Assembly (NCBI GenBank): GCA_016284305.1
Contig: JAEEON010000020.1
Span: forward strand, 1-36,165
DNA: 36,165 bases
Source of the DNA: Bacteroidales bacterium
Lineage (GTDB): Bacteria > Bacteroidota > Bacteroidia > Bacteroidales > F082
Direction of reading: 5' to 3'
A program made the translations under genes and the position numbers. The notes beneath the pieces were generated by a model. The model saw nothing but the letters and a program-made list of their open reading frames with translations. It was not told the DNA's origin and did not search any database. Position 1 is the stretch's first letter. Each line of letters opens with the position of its first letter. Positions 5,844-13,182 of the stretch are shown piece after piece.

Positions 5844-7328
5844 ATGAAAAAGTCATTCATCCTGTTCCTGCTCTTGCTTATCCTGACGCCATCCGGCTTC
5901 GCGCAAAACAAGGCTGTCCAGTCATTTTTCTCCTATACCACTTATCTCGTTCCAGGAAAGACTCCTTTCGTGGAGAACGCCTTGGCCTTCGACTGCTCTT
6001 CGGTGGTGTATAAACAGTTTGAGCCGGGAAAGTATAAGGCTACGGTTGAGATTCAGACCATCTTCAAGCAGGGTGAAAAGGTGTGCAACTATTCTAAGAT
6101 TGCCCTCGATAGCCCTGTGGTCACCGATACGGCTAAGATCAGCGGTGCATTTCTCGACCAGCAAAGGTTCTCTCTCGAGAATGGTGAATATACGCTCGAG
6201 ATCAGCGTGATGGACCTCAACAACTCCTCCAAAACCCCTTACAAAGCCGAACAGACCATTGTGGTCAACATGCCTGCGGATCATCCTGTGGTGTCCGACA
6301 TCCTTTTGGTGGATACCTATAACAATGCAAAGACCCCTTCGGAATTCACCAAGAATGGCTACGACTTGATTCCCCGTGTTTACGCTTACTATCTGCGCAA
6401 CAACAACACCTTGACTTTCTATGCCGAGGCCTATAATAGCGACAAGTACTTCAAGGATGGGGGACAATATATGGTGAACTACTACATCGAATCGTACGAG
6501 TCGTCGAAAAAGATGAAGAACTTCAATTTCGTCAAACGTGTCGATGTCAATCCGGTTAACGTGCTCTTGAACAGTATCGACATCAGCTCCCTTCCCACTG
6601 GAAATTACTATCTGGTGGTGGAAATGCGCGACAGGACCAACCAGCTGATGGCCTCAAATAGCACATTCTTCCAACGTTACAACCCTGGCGTCGAAGTGGA
6701 GGTGGAAGACCTTTCCTCCGTTGCGGTGCAGAACTCCTTCGTCGCTGAAATCACCAATATCGACACGCTGCGCGAGTACATCCGCTGCCTCAATCCCCGT
6801 TGCTCTGAGATGGAACGCGACTACTCTAACAACCTGGTTCGCACCAATGACATCAAGACCATGCAGCAGTTTTTCCTCAACTTCTGGTCAACGCGAGCTC
6901 CTCTCAACCCGAAGGGAGCATGGGAAGAGTATTACGCTCAGGTGAAACGTGTCAACGCTTCGTTCTCTACACGTACCAAGAAAGGCTATATGTCGGATCG
7001 AGGCTATGTCTATTTGAAGTATGGCACGCCTGACAAGATCAACGAAGAACCCTATGAGCCGGGTGCTTTCCCTTACGAGATTTGGCATTATTACGAAGTG
7101 GCCAACCAACGTAACAAGCACTTTGTCTTTATGTCAAGAGACATGGTGACCAACGACTACACCTTGATCCATTCCGATGTGGTTGGCGAGGTGAGCAACT
7201 ACCGTTGGCAATTGGAAATCTATTCCCGCTTCTATGGCCCGGACTATACCGGCGATATCATCGACCAAACTACGGTTCCTGATGCATGGGGCACCCACGC
7301 CGGTGATTTGTACAACAACCCTAGATAA
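5844..7328 (+). CDS. GWxTD domain-containing exported protein
   Basis: The 494-residue protein has a clear signal peptide (MKKSFILFLLLLILTPSGFAQ). The N-terminal two thirds is beta-rich with repeated phrases such as GKYKATVEIQT and GNYYLVVEMRD. The C-terminal part (about 345-470) matches the GWxTD domain: FFLNFWSTRAP.NPKGAWEEYY, VNASFSTRTKKGYMSDRGYVYLKYGTPD, PYEIWHYYE and FVFMSRD. The family is common in Bacteroidota and some other phyla; its biochemical role is not known to me. It starts a rightward group with the acyltransferase 15 bases downstream and the glycosyltransferase, so a cell-envelope role is plausible but inferred. Confidence 0.88.
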   Translation: MKKSFILFLLLLILTPSGFAQNKAVQSFFSYTTYLVPGKTPFVENALAFDCSSVVYKQFEPGKYKATVEIQTIFKQGEKVCNYSKIALDSPVVTDTAKISGAFLDQQRFSLENGEYTLEISVMDLNNSSKTPYKAEQTIVVNMPADHPVVSDILLVDTYNNAKTPSEFTKNGYDLIPRVYAYYLRNNNTLTFYAEAYNSDKYFKDGGQYMVNYYIESYESSKKMKNFNFVKRVDVNPVNVLLNSIDISSLPTGNYYLVVEMRDRTNQLMASNSTFFQRYNPGVEVEVEDLSSVAVQNSFVAEITNIDTLREYIRCLNPRCSEMERDYSNNLVRTNDIKTMQQFFLNFWSTRAPLNPKGAWEEYYAQVKRVNASFSTRTKKGYMSDRGYVYLKYGTPDKINEEPYEPGAFPYEIWHYYEVANQRNKHFVFMSRDMVTNDYTLIHSDVVGEVSNYRWQLEIYSRFYGPDYTGDIIDQTTVPDAWGTHAGDLYNNPR

Positions 7329-7343
7329 TTTGCATCGAAGGTC

Positions 7344-8234
7344 ATGAAGAGAATCGGTTTTTGGTTTGCCAAAGCGTTCGCGTATTTGATTGCCATTACG
7401 CCGTTCTCCTTGCTTTACCTTCGTTCGGATTTCTATTATTTCCTTGTATATCACCTTGTTGGATATAGGAAAAAGGTGGTTCGTGACAACTTGGCAAAGT
7501 CGTTTCCTGAGAAGTCCAAAGAGGAAATCAAACAAATTGAGAAGCAGTTTTACCATAATCTGTGCGATGTGTTCGTGGAGACCTGCAAGCTGCTGCGGGT
7601 GAAGTCTGATGAGCTGTCGCAACATGTTACTTTCACCAACCCAGAGCTGCTTCAGGACTTGTATGAACGGCGCAAGAACGTGTTTACCGCACTTCCCCAT
7701 TCGGGTAATTGGGAGTGGTATGGCAAGCTCATGCACTTGGCTTCAGCTCACAAGGCGACAGCAATCTATAAGAAACTCAGCAATCCCTATTTCGATGCTT
7801 TCATGCTCAAGTTGCGCAAGAACTACGATCTTGACCAAGAGGATATGCTGGAGTCGTCGGTGGCACTTCGAGCCTTGGTCCGCAGAAAAGATCTCATGAA
7901 CTCAGTCCTTATTTTGGCAGACCAGTCGCCGCGTGGCCTTGAGTCTGACTATTGGGCGGAGTTCCTGCATCGTGATACCTGTTGGTTCTTTGGACTGGAA
8001 CGGATGGCCAAATTGTTGGATTATGCCGTGGTCTTTGTGGAGATGGTCAGGACGGGACGAGGACGGTACCAGGTGACATTCAAGATGATCACCGATGACC
8101 CGAAATCTACTCCTGAGGGATTCATCATGGAACAATATGTACGTCATATCGAGCGTTTTATACAGAACAATCCCGACAATTGGCTGTGGTCGCATCGCCG
8201 ATGGAAACGCAGTCGTCAACCCCTACATCAATGA
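7344..8234 (+). CDS. Lipid A biosynthesis acyltransferase (LpxL/HtrB family)
   Basis: The 296-residue protein matches the lysophospholipid/lipid A acyltransferase family: an N-terminal hydrophobic segment (about 8-36), RKKVVRDNLAKSFPEKS, and the catalytic HX4E motif HSGNWEW (H119, E124), followed by ATAIYKKLSNPYFDAFM, ILADQSPRG and WAEFLHRDTCWFFGLERMAK. Length is normal. It should transfer a secondary acyl chain onto lipid A on the cytoplasmic face of the inner membrane, from acyl-ACP. The gene follows the GWxTD gene by 15 bases and overlaps the next gene by ATGA, indicating one transcript. Which acyl position it modifies cannot be told from sequence. Confidence 0.93.
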   Translation: MKRIGFWFAKAFAYLIAITPFSLLYLRSDFYYFLVYHLVGYRKKVVRDNLAKSFPEKSKEEIKQIEKQFYHNLCDVFVETCKLLRVKSDELSQHVTFTNPELLQDLYERRKNVFTALPHSGNWEWYGKLMHLASAHKATAIYKKLSNPYFDAFMLKLRKNYDLDQEDMLESSVALRALVRRKDLMNSVLILADQSPRGLESDYWAEFLHRDTCWFFGLERMAKLLDYAVVFVEMVRTGRGRYQVTFKMITDDPKSTPEGFIMEQYVRHIERFIQNNPDNWLWSHRRWKRSRQPLHQ

Positions 8235-9259
8235 AAAAGGTAGCCGTAGTCATATTGAATTACAATGGCAAGAAGTTCCTCGAACAGTTTCTGCCTAACG
8301 TCATCGAGAATACCGATGCGACGTTGGCTGATATTGTCGTTGCCGACAACGCCTCTACCGACGGTTCTGTCGAGTTCATGAAACAGGCGTTTCCTGATAT
8401 TCGATTGATTGTCAATGATTTCAATGGGGGATTCGCAACGGGATATAATCAAGCTCTTCGGCAGGTTGATGCGGAATACTATGTGTTGCTTAACTCTGAT
8501 ATCGAGGTGACACCCCATTGGATTGAGCCCGTCGTTGAATTGATGGACGCTGACCAAAGTATCGCGGCCTGCCAACCCAAGATCCTTTCGTACCACGACC
8601 GAACGAAGTTTGAGTATGCAGGAGCGGCGGGCGGCTATATCGACCAATATGGATATCCTTTCTGTCGAGGTAGGTTGTTTCAGCACCTTGAGACTGACCA
8701 AGGGCAGTATGACGATACCAAGGAGGTGTTTTGGGCTACCGGAGCCTGCCTATTTGTGAGGGCGGAGCTGTATCTGCAACATGGGGGGCTTGACGACTCG
8801 TTTTTTGCTCACATGGAGGAAATCGACTTCTGTTGGAGGATGAAGAACTTGGGGTATAAAATCTATTGTTGTCCCCAATCTAAGGTGTATCATATTGGAG
8901 GAGGCACTTTGCCGAAGAGCTCAGCGCGCAAGACCTATCTGAATTTCAGGAACAACCTCTCCTTATTATATAAGAATCTCCCCTCCGGTCGGGTGTTTTG
9001 GACCTTGTTCTACCGTGTCCTTTTGGATTGGGTGGCTGCCATCAAGTTCCTCGCCGGTGGTGGGTTGGGCGACTTTTGGGCCGTCATTCGTGCCCATTTT
9101 GCCTTTTACAGAAGAATTCCCTCGCTGAAGAAAGTGCGTCAACAGCATCCTCATGGCAGGGTGGGAGAGATGTATCTCCGCAACATCGTCTTCGATAATT
9201 ATTTGAAAGGGAAACGCCGTTTCTCCGAATTAGATCCCGAGAAGTTCTCGAAGGCCTAA
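8231..9259 (+). CDS. Family 2 glycosyltransferase
   Basis: The start is the ATG at 8231, which overlaps the acyltransferase stop (ATGA) and begins directly with MKKVAVVILNYNG; an upstream start at 8180 would only add a tail coded inside the neighbour. The 342-residue enzyme has the GT-A fold signature: VVILNYNG, VVADNASTDGS (37-46), LLNSDIEV metal site (87-93), ATGACLFVR, MEEIDFCWRMKNLGY and a basic C-terminus. It resembles rhamnosyltransferase-type GT2 enzymes making cell-surface glycans; donor and acceptor are unknown. Coupling to an LpxL-type gene suggests LPS or another envelope glycolipid. Its last 30 bases overlap the 3' end of aroQ on the other strand. Confidence 0.93.
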   Translation: MKKVAVVILNYNGKKFLEQFLPNVIENTDATLADIVVADNASTDGSVEFMKQAFPDIRLIVNDFNGGFATGYNQALRQVDAEYYVLLNSDIEVTPHWIEPVVELMDADQSIAACQPKILSYHDRTKFEYAGAAGGYIDQYGYPFCRGRLFQHLETDQGQYDDTKEVFWATGACLFVRAELYLQHGGLDDSFFAHMEEIDFCWRMKNLGYKIYCCPQSKVYHIGGGTLPKSSARKTYLNFRNNLSLLYKNLPSGRVFWTLFYRVLLDWVAAIKFLAGGGLGDFWAVIRAHFAFYRRIPSLKKVRQQHPHGRVGEMYLRNIVFDNYLKGKRRFSELDPEKFSKA

Positions 9260-9652
9260 CTCATAGCCTTCTAACCCATATCCTATGATGCACTTTTTGC
9301 ACGCCTCTGCCGTAAACGAATGGTGGCGGTAGGCCTCGCGTTGCATGATGTTGGAAATATGCACCTCGATGACGGGGATGCTGATGGAACGGACACAGTC
9401 GGCGAGGGCAATTGAGGTGTGCGCATAGGCTCCTGGATTCATCACTACGCCCAGATAAAGGTCGTCGGCTTCCTGGAGCTTGTCGATGAGGCAACCTTCG
9501 TGGTTGGATTGGTAATAGTCAATCTCAATGTCTGGATACGAGGCTTTTAGCTGTGTCAAATAATCCTCAAATGAACGGTTTCCGTAAACCTCGGGTTCGC
9601 GTTTTCCAAGAAGATTGAGATTGGGTCCGTTGATAATCAATATTTTTTTCAT
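9230..9652 (-). CDS. aroQ: 3-dehydroquinate dehydratase, type II
   Basis: The start is the ATG at 9652, giving MKKILIINGPNLNLLGKREP; a longer frame upstream lacks family similarity and runs over the promoters. The 140-residue enzyme carries the full type II signature: R18 and Y23 in GKREPEVYG, QSNHEG, MNPGAYAHTS (N72, H78), PVIEVHISN (H98) and REAYRHHS. It converts 3-dehydroquinate to 3-dehydroshikimate in the shikimate pathway in the cytoplasm as a dodecamer. It stands alone, with no other aro genes here, and converges with the glycosyltransferase gene with a 30-base overlap. Its -7 box abuts the ATG, so the mRNA is probably leaderless. Confidence 0.97.
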   Translation of the reverse strand: MKKILIINGPNLNLLGKREPEVYGNRSFEDYLTQLKASYPDIEIDYYQSNHEGCLIDKLQEADDLYLGVVMNPGAYAHTSIALADCVRSISIPVIEVHISNIMQREAYRHHSFTAEACKKCIIGYGLEGYELGLRELLGI

Positions 9653-9656
9653 TTTG

Positions 9657-9664
9657 CAAAGGTA
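9657..9664 (-). promoter_or_regulatory. -7 promoter box directly before aroQ
   Basis: The minus strand reads TACCTTTGCAAAATG: the box ends five bases from the A of the aroQ ATG, exactly as at the radical SAM gene. The predicted transcript begins at or next to the start codon. Confidence 0.65.
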
Positions 9665-9678
9665 GAAAGAAATTTTTT

Positions 9679-9686
9679 TATATTTG
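9679..9686 (+). promoter_or_regulatory. -7 promoter box of the aldo/keto reductase gene
   Basis: TATATTTG lies 19 bases before the ATG at 9706. A TTTG at 9653-9656 could be the -33 element, with a rather long 22-base spacer; it would overlap the divergent aroQ promoter. Confidence 0.6.
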
Positions 9687-9705
9687 TAGCAAAATCGGAA
9701 CAGAG

Positions 9706-10725
9706 ATGAAAAAGGTATCAATAGGCAACACCGGCTTGTCGGTGAATAAAAACGGTTTTGGCGCATTGCCAATCCAACGGATCAGCATGAAAGATGCAGT
9801 CAGCTTGCTTCATAAGGCCTATGACAACGGTGTTGACTTTTATGACACGGCCCGTTTCTATACCGATAGCGAGGAGAAACTAGGCGAAGCCTTCAGCGAT
9901 CGGCGGTCGAAGATTGTGATTGCCTCGAAGACGGGCGCTTCGACCGTTGAAGAGTTTTGGAAAGACCTTCATACCACGTTGACCAACCTCAAGACAGATT
10001 ACCTTGACATCTATCAGTTTCATAATCCTCCATATTGCCCAAAGCCTGGCGACAAGGCGGGTCTGTACGATGCGATGAAGGTTGCACAGCGCCAAGGTAA
10101 GGTGCGTTTCATCGGCATCAGTAACCATAGGCAATCCGTGGCTTTGGAAGCTATCGAACAATGCGGTTACGATACCTTGCAATATCCGTTCTCCTACCTC
10201 TCGTCAGATGAGGATCTCGCCATCGTGGAGGCCGCTCGTGGGCATGGCATGGGCTTTATCTGCATGAAAGCCCTCTCTGGAGGCCTGATCACTGACTCGG
10301 CCTTGGCTTACGCCTTTCTCGATCAATACGACTATGTGCTGCCCATCTGGGGAATCCAAAGAGAGAGCGAGTTGGATGAGTTCATCTCTTACCAGACCAA
10401 TCCTCCCGTACTGAATGCCGAGATGTGGCAAAAGATCGAGGCGGACCGAAAGAGCCTCTCGGGCGATTTCTGCCGAGGATGCGGCTATTGCATGCCTTGT
10501 ACGGTCGGCATCCAGATCAACGACTGCAACCGCATGAGCCTCTTCCTGCGCCGCGCACCATTAAGCGTTTACCTCACGGAGGAATGGGCAGAAAAGATGA
10601 AGTTGATCGAGAATTGTGTGCATTGCGACCAGTGTAAGAGCCGATGCCCATACAACCTCGACATTCCGGATCTGCTGAGAAGAAATTATGAAGATTTCCA
10701 AACATTTTGGAACAACAAAAAATAA
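9706..10725 (+). CDS. Aldo/keto reductase with C-terminal 4Fe-4S ferredoxin domain
   Basis: The 339-residue protein has an aldo/keto reductase barrel with the catalytic tetrad visible as D47, Y52, K75 and H106 (FYDTARFY, ASKTG, YQFHN), plus RFIGISNH and a C-terminal cysteine-rich part: CRGCGYCMPC (CX2CX2CX2C) and CVHCDQCKSRCP (CX2CX2CX3CP), typical of 4Fe-4S sites. This fused form is common in anaerobes. It should reduce carbonyls with NAD(P)H, with the clusters linking it to electron carriers; the substrate is unknown. The gene stands alone: a new promoter for the B12 operon overlaps its stop codon. Confidence 0.92.
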   Translation: MKKVSIGNTGLSVNKNGFGALPIQRISMKDAVSLLHKAYDNGVDFYDTARFYTDSEEKLGEAFSDRRSKIVIASKTGASTVEEFWKDLHTTLTNLKTDYLDIYQFHNPPYCPKPGDKAGLYDAMKVAQRQGKVRFIGISNHRQSVALEAIEQCGYDTLQYPFSYLSSDEDLAIVEAARGHGMGFICMKALSGGLITDSALAYAFLDQYDYVLPIWGIQRESELDEFISYQTNPPVLNAEMWQKIEADRKSLSGDFCRGCGYCMPCTVGIQINDCNRMSLFLRRAPLSVYLTEEWAEKMKLIENCVHCDQCKSRCPYNLDIPDLLRRNYEDFQTFWNNKK

Positions 10726-10731
10726 AAAGCG

Positions 10732-10739
10732 TATATTTG
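10732..10739 (+). promoter_or_regulatory. -7 promoter box of the B12 operon
   Basis: TATATTTGC starts seven bases after the reductase stop codon and just before the cobalamin riboswitch. A TTTG at 10706-10709, inside the reductase gene, may be the -33 element with a 22-base spacer. Confidence 0.65.
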
Positions 10740-10749
10740 CATCCGATAT

Positions 10750-10945
10750 GTGGTGTCCGAAAGGACTCAATAGGGAATCGGGTGTGAATCCCGGACAGTT
10801 CCCGCTGCTGTGTTGGTTGCAGGCTTGCCACAATGCCACTGTCTGACGCCGGTTGGATGGGAAGGCGACAAGCTAAAGCTGAAGTCAGAAGACCTGCCTC
10901 ATGTCGTTGAAACAAAGCTTTCGGGATAAGAGCTGGCCTTCCTCT
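10750..10945 (+). ncRNA. Cobalamin (B12) riboswitch
   Basis: The leader contains the conserved core of cobalamin riboswitches in order: AATAGGGAA, CGGGTGTGAATCCCGG hairpin, ACAGTTCCCGCTGCTGT, GCCACTGT, GGGAAGGCG and the B12 box AGTCAGAAGACCTGCC (10883-10898, consensus AGYCMGGAGACCKGCC). Ends are approximate. It should shut down the downstream operon when adenosyl- or methylcobalamin is plentiful. I see no strong terminator with a T-run between the aptamer and the ATG at 11021, so control is more likely at translation initiation, through the loop-loop contact typical of the class; this is inference. The ~75 bases from its end to the ATG hold no other feature I can support. Confidence 0.95.
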
Positions 10946-11020
10946 TTTGAAATAGGTGTACCCAACCCGTCCTAAAAGTTTTGAGGGAAAATGAATTATT
11001 AACCTTTAAAACGATTGCGT

Positions 11021-12211
11021 ATGCGTAAAAACTTTACCCTTTTGTTCCTTATGGGAATTTTCAGCCTGTTCTGTGTTAACGCTCAGGCACAACAAGATTC
11101 AACTATCGACCCCGCCGACATCCGCTTTTGGATTGGCGAAGGTGAGAACCAAGCTATCCTTGCTGTCAATTGGGCTGAGCCCGACACCTGTCTGGCTTGG
11201 GGATTCCGTTTCGGTTCCGATCCTACGACCGTGAAAGAGATGATGGCAGCCATCGCTGATGCCGATTACCGCTTCTCGTTTGATGCTCCTGCAAGTTTTG
11301 TCAATGATATCAAATTCAATGATGGTTTTCTCGATCTTGGTATCACTGAATATGGTTATTTTATGTACAATGTCAATGGTGAGATGTCAATGGAGTATTA
11401 TGACACTAAAATCATCGTGGATGGTGACCTTGTGAAATGGGGTGACACTAACTGTGGAACCATCATCGATCCAGAAAACTGGGTCTATGTCTGGGAGGCT
11501 CCTGTGGTCCCTGTCTATCCGCTGGCTGAAGAGGCCATGATCGACTCCGAGGAAATCGTGTATTGGGTTGGCGAGGGCGACCACGCCATGGTGTTTGCTG
11601 TCAACTGGGCTGATCCTGACACTTGCCTTGCTTGGGGTTACCGTTTTTCTTCCGACGAGGTGATCCTCAAAGAGGTGATGGATGCCATCGCAGAAAAGGA
11701 TAGCCGTTTTGCTTATAGTGCTGACGGCTCGTTTCTGACCGACATCACTTTCGATGTCAATGGTATCCACTTGGGTCTTGTGGGCATGTATTGGATGTAT
11801 AACCTCAATGGCTCCATGGCATGGTATGGTTTTGATGAGCAGCCCATCCAAGATGGCGACTTCGTCAAGTGGGGCGACGAGTCCTGCGGAACCGAGATCG
11901 CTCCATGGACGCTGGTATGGGAAACTCCAGTCACTCCAGTCTCCAACAACACCTCAGTCATTGAAAATGCTACGACTCTCTCACTGTACCCCAACCCAGC
12001 ATCAGCTTTCTCCATGCTCAGTATTGATAAGATGAGCGGTAACGCCATGGTGACGGTCAGCGACCTTCAGGGAAGAATCCTCAATAGCTTTGCTGTCAAT
12101 ACGACGGCAGATCCTGTCCGCATCGAGACTGCCAATTACGTGCCTGGCCTCTATTTTGTCACCGTTGAGGACGCTAATAGCAGGCAGACCGTCAAGCTCT
12201 CTGTAAAATGA
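11021..12211 (+). CDS. T9SS-exported protein with two tandem domains, first gene of the B12 operon
   Basis: The start is the ATG at 11021; a TTG two codons upstream is possible but less likely. The 396-residue protein has a signal peptide (cut near QAQ, about residue 24), two tandem ~127-residue domains (about 32-160 and 176-302) and a T9SS type A C-terminal sorting domain (about 320-396: LYPNPA, VSDLQGR, PGLYFVTVED, KLSVK). Each domain has (F/Y)W(I/V)GEG, AVNWA(E/D)PDTCLAWG(F/Y)RF, MYN(V/L)NG, DGD(L/F)VKWGD and (N/S)CGT; the two Cys per domain (57/145 and 202/289) may pair. I do not know a function for the domain. Riboswitch control and neighbours suggest a surface corrinoid-binding or processing role (inference). 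Confidence 0.88.
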   Translation: MRKNFTLLFLMGIFSLFCVNAQAQQDSTIDPADIRFWIGEGENQAILAVNWAEPDTCLAWGFRFGSDPTTVKEMMAAIADADYRFSFDAPASFVNDIKFNDGFLDLGITEYGYFMYNVNGEMSMEYYDTKIIVDGDLVKWGDTNCGTIIDPENWVYVWEAPVVPVYPLAEEAMIDSEEIVYWVGEGDHAMVFAVNWADPDTCLAWGYRFSSDEVILKEVMDAIAEKDSRFAYSADGSFLTDITFDVNGIHLGLVGMYWMYNLNGSMAWYGFDEQPIQDGDFVKWGDESCGTEIAPWTLVWETPVTPVSNNTSVIENATTLSLYPNPASAFSMLSIDKMSGNAMVTVSDLQGRILNSFAVNTTADPVRIETANYVPGLYFVTVEDANSRQTVKLSVK

Positions 12212-13182
12212 AAAAGTTGTTATCCATATTTTTAGTTATCCTCCCGATTCTGTCGATGGCGCAGTTTGCGCCACCGGCAGGGCAGGAGGGAAGTACCGCC
12301 ATCAACGCCGACTCGTCGGCGTTTGTTGGTTGGGCTACCGGCTGTGTCGTCGAACGTGGACCTAGACGTATCGACAGACCTGCGATGGGCCTCGCCTCAT
12401 ATGGTGTCGAAGAAGATGCCTTGGGAAAAGCTGACGACACCCTGTTGGTAAGCCTCGGTGATGGAGGCAACGCGGTGCTGACCTTTGCCTCGCCCATCTG
12501 CAACGGACCAGGCTTCGACTTTGCCGTGTTTGAGAATCCACTGAAATCTGAGCAGGATACCAACCTTTACTTCCTTGAACTGGCCTTCGTCGAAGTGAGT
12601 TCCGATGGAGAAAACTATTTCCGTTTTCCTGCCATAAGCAACATCCCTGAAACGCCACAGGTCACTTCGTTCCAGTGTACTGATCCTAAGTTGGTCCATA
12701 ACTTTGCAGGGAAATACTTCCCCCATTTTGGCACTCCTTTCGACCTGGATGAACTGCCCGACACGGAGTTGCTCAACAAAAACAACATCACCCATGTGAA
12801 AATTATTGATGTGGTGGGCACTGTCAAACCTGAATTTGCATCCTATGACTCAGAAGGACATGTCGTCAATGACCCTTGGCCAACTCCCTTCGAGTCCAGT
12901 GGCTTTGACCTCGATGCCGTAGGTGTCATCCATGATCTGGCACATTATTCCGTCAATAGCGTCAACGACCTCTCCATCAAGTTGCTGCCCAATCCGGTGC
13001 GCGACTTGTTGACTGTCCAAGGCAACAACATACAATCCGTTGACATCTTTACCCTTGAGGGTCAACAATTGTTGAATACTACCGAGGCTTCGATCGAGGT
13101 GTCGAGCTTTGCACCTGGCATGTATCTTGTCCGTGTGGTCGCTGACAATACAATGATCGTCAAAAAACTGATAAAACAATGA
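12208..13182 (+). CDS. T9SS-exported surface protein of a widespread uncharacterised family
   Basis: The ATG overlaps the previous stop (ATGA). The 324-residue protein has a signal peptide (MKKLLSIFLVILPILSMAQ) and a ~230-residue beta-rich domain with SLGDGGNAVLTF, PGFDFAVFENP, LELAFVEVSSDGENYFRFP, FAGKYFPHFGTPFDLDEL, NNITHVKIIDVVGT and ESSGFDLDAVGVIH, phrases I recall from exported proteins in several phyla, often with sorting signals. A T9SS type A domain ends it (from about 255: LLPNPV, VDIFTLEGQQLL, PGMYLVRVV, KKLIKQ). The PGFDFAVFENP region looks like a carbohydrate-binding-module-type beta sandwich, but function is unknown. Being the second gene of a B12-riboswitch operon implies a part in corrinoid capture. 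Confidence 0.87.
   Translation: MKKLLSIFLVILPILSMAQFAPPAGQEGSTAINADSSAFVGWATGCVVERGPRRIDRPAMGLASYGVEEDALGKADDTLLVSLGDGGNAVLTFASPICNGPGFDFAVFENPLKSEQDTNLYFLELAFVEVSSDGENYFRFPAISNIPETPQVTSFQCTDPKLVHNFAGKYFPHFGTPFDLDELPDTELLNKNNITHVKIIDVVGTVKPEFASYDSEGHVVNDPWPTPFESSGFDLDAVGVIHDLAHYSVNSVNDLSIKLLPNPVRDLLTVQGNNIQSVDIFTLEGQQLLNTTEASIEVSSFAPGMYLVRVVADNTMIVKKLIKQ

Noticed and set aside
9250..9271. Hairpin GAAGGC/GCCTTC at the end of the glycosyltransferase gene as a terminator
   Set aside because: It has only a 6-bp stem with a 10-base loop, and no T-run follows on either strand.
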